A stretch of DNA of 5,307 bases from an uncultured Erysipelotrichaceae bacterium. Its GTDB lineage: Bacteria > Bacillota_I > Bacilli_A > RF39 > UBA660. The position numbers and the translations under genes were made by a program. The stretch's first letter is position 1. Each line of letters opens with the position of its first letter. Below, one piece after another: positions 1 to 4,833 of this stretch. Under the pieces are notes generated by a model that was given only the letters and a program-made list of their open reading frames with translations, was not told the origin of the DNA and did no database searches. The stretch covers positions 1 through 5,307 of the forward strand of contig CACXFI010000045.1 in assembly GCA_902766875.1 (NCBI GenBank), written 5' to 3'.

Positions 1-95
1 CCAGCACTTCTAGGTAATCCTCTAGATGTTGCCCATCTACCATTTCCATCTAGTATTATTCCTACATGAGTAGGTATTTTAATTTCTTCTTTCAT
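1..95 (-). CDS. uppS: Undecaprenyl diphosphate synthase (isoprenyl transferase), N-terminal fragment
   Basis: This is the first 31 codons of a gene that continues past the left edge of the window. The family (cis-prenyltransferases) condenses isopentenyl diphosphate onto farnesyl diphosphate to make the C55 lipid carrier for peptidoglycan and wall polymers, at the cytoplasmic face of the membrane. The visible residues carry the family's N-terminal signature: P8-x-H10-V, then I-I-L-D16-G-N-G-R-W21-A, then R25-G-L-P-R-S-A. D16 matches the catalytic Asp that contacts Mg and the diphosphate, and N18, R20 and W21 are also family hallmarks. The usual Met before that Asp is Leu here, a mild change. 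The ATG is preceded by GGTGAT at 99-104, which matches the 3' half of an extended Shine-Dalgarno. The rest of the protein, normally about 230-250 residues, cannot be checked. The call rests on the motif and is firm. Confidence 0.93.
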   Translation of the reverse strand, partial: MKEEIKIPTHVGIILDGNGRWATSRGLPRSA

Positions 96-110
96 AATAT
101 CACCAATTTA

Positions 111-116
111 ATTATA
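111..116 (-). promoter_or_regulatory. Possible -10 box for uppS
   Basis: A perfect TATAAT reads on the minus strand at 116 to 111, just upstream of the uppS Shine-Dalgarno. No convincing -35 hexamer lies 16-18 nt further upstream, because that interval falls in a T/A homopolymer tract. The predicted start site near 104 would leave a leader of only about 9 nt. In such AT-rich sequence the match may be chance, and uppS could instead depend on read-through from the slipin operon. Confidence 0.25.
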
Positions 117-120
117 ATAC

Positions 121-158
121 TAAAATTATTTTTTTTTTAAAAAAAACAAATAATTTTA
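121..158. repeat. A/T-only inverted repeat between slipin and uppS
   Basis: Arms at 121-131 and 148-158 are perfect 11-base reverse complements made only of A and T. They flank a T run (132-138) and an A run (139-146) that can extend the pairing after one T/C mismatch (132 with 147). The whole element is a near-palindrome of 38 nt. It sits after the slipin terminator hairpin and before the uppS leader in the direction of transcription. It could be a second weak transcription stop, a curved A-tract upstream element for the uppS promoter, or composition alone. Confidence 0.45.
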
Positions 159-161
159 CAT

Positions 162-195
162 AAATAAAAAAGAAAACTGTTAATTAGTTTTCTTT
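162..195 (-). terminator. Rho-independent terminator of the guaD-nfeD-slipin operon
   Basis: On the minus strand a stem of 10 base pairs forms between 195-186 and 178-169, with a 7-nt loop at 185-179. Its core is GAAAACT paired with AGTTTTC. It is followed by a T-run at 171-166 and further T residues to 162. The stem has few G-C pairs, as expected for this composition. The upstream arm consists of the last slipin codons, and the slipin stop codon (184-186) straddles the arm/loop junction, so the gene and its terminator overlap. Confidence 0.72.
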
Positions 196-1077
196 ATCTT
201 CTTTGAATACTTCTTTTAATGTAGTTCCCATTGTTGCGACAGCTTGCAAATCAGATGGAACTATAATCTTAGTTGACTTTCCATCAGCTACTTTGCTTAA
301 AGTTTCAAAGCTCTTAAGAGCTATTACAGCTTTGTCTGCTTTAGCTTCTTTTAATAGTTTTAATCCTTCAGCTTCTGCTTGTTTTAATTTAAGGATAGCT
401 TCAGCTTCACCTTCTGCAATTCTAATTTGTGATTCTTTTTTAGCCTCTGCTCTTAAAATAGCGCTCTCTTTTTCTCCTTCTGCTATTAAGATACTAGATT
501 TCTTTTCACCTTCGGCTTGTAATATTTTTTCTCTTCTTTCACGTTCAGCACGCATTTGTTTTTCCATAGCTTCTTGGATATCTCTAGGTGGTATAATATT
601 TTTAACCTCAACACGATTTACCTTTATTCCCCATGGATCAGTTGCCTCATCTAGAATAGCTCTCATTTTTGAGTTAATTATATCACGAGAAGTTAATGTT
701 TGGTCTAATTCTAATTCACCTATAATATTTCTTAAGGTAGTTGCAGTTAAAGTTTCTATTGCATTAATAGGATTTTCTACTCCATATGTATATAATTTAG
801 CATCTGTAATTTGAAAATATACTACGGTATCTATTTGCATTGTTACATTATCTTTAGTGATAACAGGTTGTGGTGCAAAGTCTTTTACAATTTCTTTTTG
901 AGTTACGTTATTAGCAACTCTATCTATGAATGGTATTAAGAAATGAAGACCATTATCTAGAGTTTTATGATATGAACCTAATCTTTCTACGACATACTTT
1001 TTAGCTTGTGGTACTATTTTTACACATGGGATTATAAATACTACCACTAAAATTAATACAATTGTTAATGCTGGCAT
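184..1077 (-). CDS. Slipin / SPFH (band 7) membrane protein, QmcA/stomatin-like
   Basis: A 297-residue protein of the stomatin/prohibitin/flotillin/HflK superfamily, close to the length of E. coli QmcA. These proteins form membrane-anchored oligomeric rings or cages that scaffold membrane microdomains and restrain membrane proteases. Residues 3-19 form one N-terminal hydrophobic anchor. The SPFH domain follows at about 20-180, with the typical VPQ..KYVVERLG start (22-34) and the G-L-H-F-L-I-P-F-I-D-R-V segment (43-54). A long charged Ala/Glu-rich coiled coil spans about 165-250 and includes four tandem 11-residue repeats (188-231) starting AEGE or AEAK. A short C-terminal domain with I-I-V-P-S-D-L follows (271-277). 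The start ATG lies 4 nt after the nfeD stop, and its Shine-Dalgarno AAGGAG is inside the end of nfeD, so translation is probably coupled. Slipins are commonly encoded beside NfeD proteins, as here. The cargo or client of this copy is unknown. Confidence 0.93.
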   Translation of the reverse strand: MPALTIVLILVVVFIIPCVKIVPQAKKYVVERLGSYHKTLDNGLHFLIPFIDRVANNVTQKEIVKDFAPQPVITKDNVTMQIDTVVYFQITDAKLYTYGVENPINAIETLTATTLRNIIGELELDQTLTSRDIINSKMRAILDEATDPWGIKVNRVEVKNIIPPRDIQEAMEKQMRAERERREKILQAEGEKKSSILIAEGEKESAILRAEAKKESQIRIAEGEAEAILKLKQAEAEGLKLLKEAKADKAVIALKSFETLSKVADGKSTKIIVPSDLQAVATMGTTLKEVFKEDKEN

Positions 1078-1081
1078 AATA

Positions 1082-1498
1082 TCACTCCTTCCACTTTTCT
1101 ACTTTTAATTTTACGCCATTTATTTCAAGGATTTTTACGAAGCTACCTTCTTTTATTTCTTCGTTAGCATAAGCAGTCCAAACTTTTCCATCTACTTTCA
1201 CAGCTCCTCTTCCATCTTTAGGAATAGTTTCTGTTACCCTACCTTTCATCCCTACTACTCTATCTAAATTAGTTTTTTCTTTATGTCCAAATAGTTTATT
1301 TAGAGTTTTTCTAGTTGTTATCATAAGAATAACTCCTAGTATTACAAATACTCCAAATTGAATCATTACATTATCAGTAAAGAAAGATAGAATCATAGCG
1401 ACTAAACCACTAGCGACAAACCATATACTAACTAAATTAACAGTAGTTGCTTCTAAAATTCCTAAAAATACTACTATAATTAACCAAACCCAGAACAT
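1082..1498 (-). CDS. Short NfeD family membrane protein with OB-fold domain
   Basis: A 138-residue protein of the short NfeD class (the class of E. coli YbbJ), which lacks the N-terminal ClpP-like protease domain of long NfeD proteins. It has three hydrophobic segments at about 2-16, 22-41 and 44-62, including the typical S-I-W-F-V-A-S-G motif (24-31). A soluble OB-fold/SH3-like barrel spans about 78-138 and shows the family pattern: G-x-V-T-E (86-90), G-R-G-A-V-K-V-D-G (96-104), W107, and G-x-x-V-K-I-L-E-I-N-G (118-128). The family role is to bind and probably help organise its partner slipin at the membrane. The ATG directly abuts the guaD stop (TAGATG), with AAGGAG at 1508-1513 inside guaD. 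The TGA stop is 4 nt before the slipin start. This tight packing supports co-translation of all three genes. Confidence 0.9.
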   Translation of the reverse strand: MFWVWLIIVVFLGILEATTVNLVSIWFVASGLVAMILSFFTDNVMIQFGVFVILGVILMITTRKTLNKLFGHKEKTNLDRVVGMKGRVTETIPKDGRGAVKVDGKVWTAYANEEIKEGSFVKILEINGVKLKVEKWKE

Positions 1499-1966
1499 CT
1501 AATACATCTCCTTACTTTTTTTATTATACTCTTGTAATAAGTCTACGCATTCTTTGTGACTTAATTCCTTTAGATTGACAATTTCTTCTAATTTATCTTC
1601 TTTTATCCCATCATAGAAAGCTTCATCTCTAAAGCCAATATCAGTAGCATCTTCTAATTCAGATCCATAATAAACTTTACCAATATTTGCCCATACTATA
1701 GCTCCCATACACATAGGACAAGGGTACCCTGTTGCATATAATTCACAATCTGACAAATCATATGTACCTAATTTTTTACTAGCTTCTCTAATTGCATTCA
1801 TTTCAGCATGACAAGTAGCATCTTGATCTTTTAATACTGAATTAGATGTTACTACTATTACTTTATCATCTTTGACTATAGCAGCACCAAAAGGTCCACC
1901 TTTACCACTATTCATATTTTTTTTAGCTTTTTCAATAGCTAAATCCATTATCTCTTTTTTTCTCAT
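1499..1966 (-). CDS. guaD: Guanine deaminase (cytidine deaminase superfamily)
   Basis: A 155-residue cytosolic zinc deaminase that converts guanine to xanthine and ammonia in purine salvage and catabolism. The zinc site is clear: H53-A-E55 supplies the His ligand and the proton-shuttling Glu, and P-C83-P-M-C86 supplies two Cys ligands. GGPFGA (23-28) and N42 match the substrate pocket of B. subtilis GuaD, as does the G-F-x-D segment (111-114). From memory, these align without gaps to the B. subtilis enzyme (156 residues). The protein also ends in Tyr, matching the C-terminal Tyr that in the B. subtilis enzyme reaches across the domain-swapped dimer to close the active site. This makes guanine deaminase more likely than TadA or cytosine deaminase. 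The start is preceded by AAAGGAG (1971-1977). It is the first gene of an operon with nfeD and slipin, an unusual partner set for a purine enzyme. Confidence 0.87.
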   Translation of the reverse strand: MRKKEIMDLAIEKAKKNMNSGKGGPFGAAIVKDDKVIVVTSNSVLKDQDATCHAEMNAIREASKKLGTYDLSDCELYATGYPCPMCMGAIVWANIGKVYYGSELEDATDIGFRDEAFYDGIKEDKLEEIVNLKELSHKECVDLLQEYNKKSKEMY

Positions 1967-1986
1967 AACACTCCTTTTCTATTTAA

Positions 1987-2015
1987 ATTATATATTAAAT
2001 TATATTAATTGTAAA
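1987..2015 (-). promoter_or_regulatory. Sigma-A-type promoter of the guaD-nfeD-slipin operon
   Basis: On the minus strand TTTACA (2015-2010) is a -35 box one base from consensus. It is separated by exactly 17 nt from a perfect TATAAT (1992-1987). Transcription would start near 1980, giving a leader of about 14 nt that begins just before the guaD ribosome binding site (1971-1977). Spacing and position both fit well, although the background is AT-rich. Confidence 0.7.
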
Positions 2016-2024
2016 TAAAATAAG

Positions 2025-2030
2025 TATAAC
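2025..2030 (+). promoter_or_regulatory. Possible -10 box for the helical-protein gene
   Basis: TATAAC lies 42 nt before the ATG of the plus-strand gene, a workable distance for a start site near 2037. No good -35 hexamer or TGn extension accompanies it. TTGTAA at 2009-2014 is too close (10-nt spacer). This divergent intergenic region (1967-2071) must hold a promoter for the plus-strand gene, but I cannot fix it with confidence. Confidence 0.3.
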
Positions 2031-2071
2031 AATTAAATAAAAAATCATAATAAGATTGAAAGGATGATATT

Positions 2072-2509
2072 ATGGATGAAAATAAAGAATTGTTAGAATA
2101 TATTTATCAAAATATTGATATGGGTATTAAGGCTTTAAATAATTTAATTAATACTATTAATGGTAAAGATAATAAGATTAAAAAAATTATTGAAGGAGAA
2201 ATTAAAGGATATGAGAATTATTTAAAAGAATGTAAAAAAATAATGAAGAAATATAAGATAGAACCTAAATCTAAGGGAATAATGGCTGAGATTGGGAACT
2301 GGATGGGTACTAAGATGGAAATGATGAAAGATAATAGTGATGCTAGAATTGCTGATATGCTTACTAAAGGTTTTACTATGGGCGTTGTAGATATTACTAA
2401 AAGAATAGATAATTATAAAGGGGATGCTGATAAAGATATTTTAGGTCTAGCTAAAAAGTTATTAAAATTTAGTGAAGAGAATATAAATTTTTTGAAACCA
2501 TATTTATAA
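2072..2509 (+). CDS. Conserved-looking 145-residue all-helical protein, function unknown
   Basis: I do not recognise a named family. The protein is soluble, with no signal peptide or membrane segment, and rich in Lys, Glu, Asp, Ile and Met. It reads as four amphipathic helices at about 3-28, 34-62, 68-113 and 117-143, broken by Asn/Gly/Pro turns (N30-G-K-D-N, I63-E-P-K-S-K-G, N114-Y-K-G-D). That layout suggests a four-helix bundle of ferritin-like type, but I see no clear EXXH or paired metal-ligand pattern, so iron binding is only a guess. The most motif-like stretch is 70-95, with G76-N-W, several Met residues and K86-D-N-S-D-A-R-I. The ATG has a strong Shine-Dalgarno, AAAGGATGAT (2059-2068). 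The gene is monocistronic, on the opposite strand to all its neighbours, with its own terminator. A stress or storage protein is possible, with no direct evidence. The coding call is solid; the function is open. Confidence 0.82.
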   Translation: MDENKELLEYIYQNIDMGIKALNNLINTINGKDNKIKKIIEGEIKGYENYLKECKKIMKKYKIEPKSKGIMAEIGNWMGTKMEMMKDNSDARIADMLTKGFTMGVVDITKRIDNYKGDADKDILGLAKKLLKFSEENINFLKPYL

Positions 2510-2540
2510 AAAAGTATACATTAGTATACTTTTTCTTTAT
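2509..2540. terminator. Bidirectional rho-independent terminator between convergent genes
   Basis: An 11-bp perfect stem (2509-2519 with 2524-2534) encloses the 4-nt loop ATTA. Its core is AGTATAC paired with GTATACT. The plus strand ends in TTTTT-C-TTT and the minus strand in a run of six T residues followed by AT-rich sequence. It begins at the last base of the plus-strand gene's stop codon and lies 10 nt or so past the stop of the minus-strand zinc peptidase gene, so it can end both transcripts. It is the only terminator visible for the right-hand operon. Confidence 0.82.
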
Positions 2541-2544
2541 ATAC

Positions 2545-3228
2545 TTAATCTTTTCTTCTTCCAAATATCAAGATAAGTCTTAGTATTTCAAGAAGGGTTG
2601 AAGCAACACTGGCAACATAAGTCATAGCAGCTGCTGCTAAGACATGTTTCCCTTTTTTTAGTTCATTTTTATTTAAAATATTAGTATTATTTAATTCTTT
2701 TAGAGCTCTTTTGCTAGCATCTATTTCAACTGGTAAAGTTATAAGTTGGAATAATAATATAGCTACTTCTAAGATAATACCTATCCAGATAAAATTTACT
2801 AAGCCAAGGATTGAACCTAAAACAATAGCTATATATCCGGCATACGATGAAAAATTAACAATAGGAATAAGAGATGCTCTTATTCTCATGAAAACATAAC
2901 CTACTTTATCTTGAATAGCATGGCCACATTCATGGCAGGCAACCGATACACTTGATATAGAAGTACCATTATAATTATCTCTAGAAAGATGTACTTCTTT
3001 AGTAGAAGGATTATAATGATCTGTTAAATATCCATTTTCTTCTACAATCTTAACATTTTTTAAATTATTTTTATCTAAAATTTTTCTAGCAGCAGAAAAT
3101 CCAGTTATATTTTTTTCGGTTTTATTTTTTAAATTTTTTTTGTAAGTTGAAGTTACAAATATTTGAGCTAAAGATGTTATTATGATAGCTATAAATGTTA
3201 TAGCATAAGATATAAAATAGTTATCCAT
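2545..3228 (-). CDS. yugP: YugP-type membrane zinc metallopeptidase
   Basis: A 227-residue protein of the Zn_peptidase_2 (YugP) family. These are predicted integral-membrane zinc proteases, mostly of unknown substrate. An N-terminal membrane segment (about 5-25) leads to a cytosol- or surface-facing domain containing the zinc signature H99-E-C-G-H103, preceded by the family's Y-N-P-S-x-K-E-V-H-L-S stretch (72-82). Two further membrane segments (about 120-144 and 146-166) end in L-P-V-E168-I-D-A-S-K-R, where E168 is a plausible third zinc ligand (inference). The C-terminal tail A-A-A-M-T-Y-V-A-S-V-A and a terminal G-R-R-K-D are also typical. The length is normal for the family and nothing looks broken. 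The ATG follows AAAGGG (3235-3240), 20 nt after the stop of the DGNHR protein gene. It is therefore the last gene of the operon, ahead of the bidirectional terminator. Confidence 0.9.
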   Translation of the reverse strand: MDNYFISYAITFIAIIITSLAQIFVTSTYKKNLKNKTEKNITGFSAARKILDKNNLKNVKIVEENGYLTDHYNPSTKEVHLSRDNYNGTSISSVSVACHECGHAIQDKVGYVFMRIRASLIPIVNFSSYAGYIAIVLGSILGLVNFIWIGIILEVAILLFQLITLPVEIDASKRALKELNNTNILNKNELKKGKHVLAAAAMTYVASVASTLLEILRLILIFGRRKD

Positions 3229-3248
3229 ATTTATCCCTTTCTTTTATA

Positions 3249-3695
3249 TTAATTTTTATTTTTATAAGTATTAATGAATTTATCCTTTATATTTTTATTT
3301 CCCCAAACAATAACATAATATTTATCTATTTTTAATTTTTTTAAAGCGCTATATCTATGATTGCCATCTGTTAAGTAAAATTTATTATCTTTATATTCTA
3401 GTATTAATGGTGGTAAATTATAATTATTATAATCATTTTTAATTCTATCTACTACTTCATTATAATATTTTAATTCATTACCTTGTAAATGATTTTCTAT
3501 TCTAACGGGAGTTATATTATCTAAATCAAATAAGATTGGTCCTAGATAGAATCTTTCTTCTAATAATAATCCATCTGCTAATGGTATATTAGGATTAGCA
3601 TGATCATTATTATTATCTCTTAAAAAAGATTGAAGCCAAATATCTAGTTTATTTTCGTTGGAATATTTATTAGCTTCTTCTATAGTATATTTCAT
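3249..3695 (-). CDS. Stand-alone ParB/sulfiredoxin-fold protein with DGNHR motif
   Basis: A 148-residue soluble protein whose C-terminal half shows the ParB N-terminal (ParB/Srx) fold: L-P-P-L-I-L-E-Y (94-101), then F-Y-L-T-D110-G-N-H-R114-Y-S-A-L, then a strand Y-Y-V-I-V-W-G. In ParB-like proteins the comparable G-x-H/R motif contacts nucleotide or phosphate. The N-terminal half has a helix with W20 and a segment L39-A-D-G-L ... R48-F-Y-L-G-P that I associate with stand-alone members of this group in clostridia. There is no helix-turn-helix or dimerisation domain, so it is not a chromosome-partitioning ParB. Sulfiredoxin has a catalytic Cys at the position of N112, and the protein contains no Cys, so sulfiredoxin activity is unlikely. 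The ribosome site is AGAGGT (3703-3708), 16 nt after the cysteine desulfurase stop, so the two are co-transcribed. Function is unknown; nucleotide-dependent enzyme or regulator are both possible. Confidence 0.75.
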   Translation of the reverse strand: MKYTIEEANKYSNENKLDIWLQSFLRDNNNDHANPNIPLADGLLLEERFYLGPILFDLDNITPVRIENHLQGNELKYYNEVVDRIKNDYNNYNLPPLILEYKDNKFYLTDGNHRYSALKKLKIDKYYVIVWGNKNIKDKFINTYKNKN

Positions 3696-3711
3696 GTTAA
3701 TTACCTCTTAA

Positions 3712-4821
3712 TTATTTTAATAATTCTTTGAATATATCTAAGAAATTATCTATATCTTCTTCTTTTGTTAGATGAGACAGACTAATTCTAATGGTATTAC
3801 TAGCTAGATTTTCATCATTAGTTATAGCTAGAACACTTTTAGAAGGACTACTACCTAGAGAACAAGCTGTTGTTGTAGATAAATATATTTCTTTTTTTTC
3901 TAATTCTTGTAATATTTTTTTAGTATCTTTATTAACTAGACTAATATTTAGAGTATTAGGTATTGAATATTCTGGACTATTTATATGGATACAATTAATA
4001 TTTTTGAATTCTTGTCTTAATTTATCATTTAATTTTTTTATGTAGGTAGATCTTTCTTTTAGATTAGTGGTAGCTAATTCAAAAGCTTTAGATAAGGCTA
4101 TTACATTAGCTGTTACTGGGGTACCACTTCTATAGATAGTTGTACTTTTACCTCCATGTATTAATGGTGTTATTTTTATATCATTAGTATTTATTAAGGC
4201 TCCAAACCCATTTAATCCAAAGAATTTATGAGGAGCAAAGGTTATGAAATCTACTCCAGTATAATCTATATCCACCTTTCCTATGGCTTGAGTAGCATCT
4301 GTGTGAAAGATACAATCAGGATAGTTATCTACTATCTTTTTTATTTCTTGTATAGGTTGAATAGTACCTAATTCTGAGTCAACAGCACAGATACTTACTA
4401 ATATAGTTTTATCATCAATAGTATTTTTTAATATATCTAAATCTATTATTCCTTCTTTAGTTAGAGGGATAATTTCTATATCATAACCATGAGATGCTAG
4501 ATAGTTACATGGAGCTATGATACTAGAGTGTTCTACTGCTGATATTATTATTTTGTTACCAATATTTTTTCTTGATTCTGCTATTCCTTTTAAGACTAAG
4601 TTATTAGATTCTGATGAACCACTAGTATAAATAATATTTTCTTTATTTGTTTTAAAAAATTTAGCTACTATCTCTGATGATTTATCTATTTCTTCTTTAG
4701 CTAATACTCCTAAGTGATGACTACTATTAGGATTAGCTGTATATTTTTTTGTTGCTTCTACAAATGTATCTAATACTCTATCATCTACTGGAGTATTAGC
4801 TGCATAATCTAAATATATCAT
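3712..4821 (-). CDS. Cysteine desulfurase, NifS/IscS-like (divergent)
   Basis: A 369-residue PLP enzyme of the class V aminotransferase fold, slightly shorter than IscS/NifS (about 390-405). The family removes sulfur from cysteine as an enzyme persulfide for iron-sulfur clusters, tRNA thiolation or thiamin. Motifs in order: Y-L-D-Y-A-A-N-T-P (3-11), T-S-G-S-S-E-S-N-N (66-74), E-H98-S-S, D175-A-T-Q178, P-H-K199 (PLP lysine), H-G-G-K (222-225), R-S-G-T (231-234), A-C320-S-L-G-S-S-P-S (catalytic Cys loop) and I-R345-I-S-L. The Cys loop is of the IscS/NifS type rather than the SufS type. Two cofactor-site positions are unusual: the V-N-N-E motif reads V-D-S-E (147-150), and the S-A-H-K motif reads A-P-H-K (196-199). 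The start has a perfect AGGAGGT (4829-4835) that overlaps the stop of the upstream gene. No scaffold or thiolase partner gene is visible, so I give no specific symbol. Confidence 0.88.
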   Translation of the reverse strand: MIYLDYAANTPVDDRVLDTFVEATKKYTANPNSSHHLGVLAKEEIDKSSEIVAKFFKTNKENIIYTSGSSESNNLVLKGIAESRKNIGNKIIISAVEHSSIIAPCNYLASHGYDIEIIPLTKEGIIDLDILKNTIDDKTILVSICAVDSELGTIQPIQEIKKIVDNYPDCIFHTDATQAIGKVDIDYTGVDFITFAPHKFFGLNGFGALINTNDIKITPLIHGGKSTTIYRSGTPVTANVIALSKAFELATTNLKERSTYIKKLNDKLRQEFKNINCIHINSPEYSIPNTLNISLVNKDTKKILQELEKKEIYLSTTTACSLGSSPSKSVLAITNDENLASNTIRISLSHLTKEEDIDNFLDIFKELLK

Positions 4822-4833
4822 TATAATTACCTC

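Noticed and set aside
203..814. Long plus-strand open frame (203 codons) opposite the slipin gene
   Set aside because: It is antisense to a clear SPFH protein. Its translation is low-complexity Ser/Ala/Phe/Ile-rich, mirroring the Glu/Lys/Ala coiled-coil codons, and no ribosome site precedes it.
1082..1084. TGA read as tryptophan (Mycoplasma code)
   Set aside because: TGA ends the NfeD protein exactly at its normal family length, just before the slipin start, and Trp residues checked are encoded by TGG.
1967..2071. Riboswitch (for example purine) ahead of guaD
   Set aside because: The predicted leader is only about 14 nt, and the whole intergenic region is A/T sequence with no conserved aptamer-like core.
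3249..3695. Sulfiredoxin, suggested by the shared fold and the H-R-Y motif
   Set aside because: The sulfiredoxin catalytic Cys position is Asn112 and the protein has no Cys, so sulfinic acid reductase activity is not supported.
3791..4045. Plus-strand open frame of 84 codons opposite the cysteine desulfurase
   Set aside because: It lies wholly within conserved motifs of the desulfurase on the other strand, with no Shine-Dalgarno and no recognisable domain. A similar 62-codon frame at 2711-2899 opposite the zinc peptidase was rejected for the same reason.
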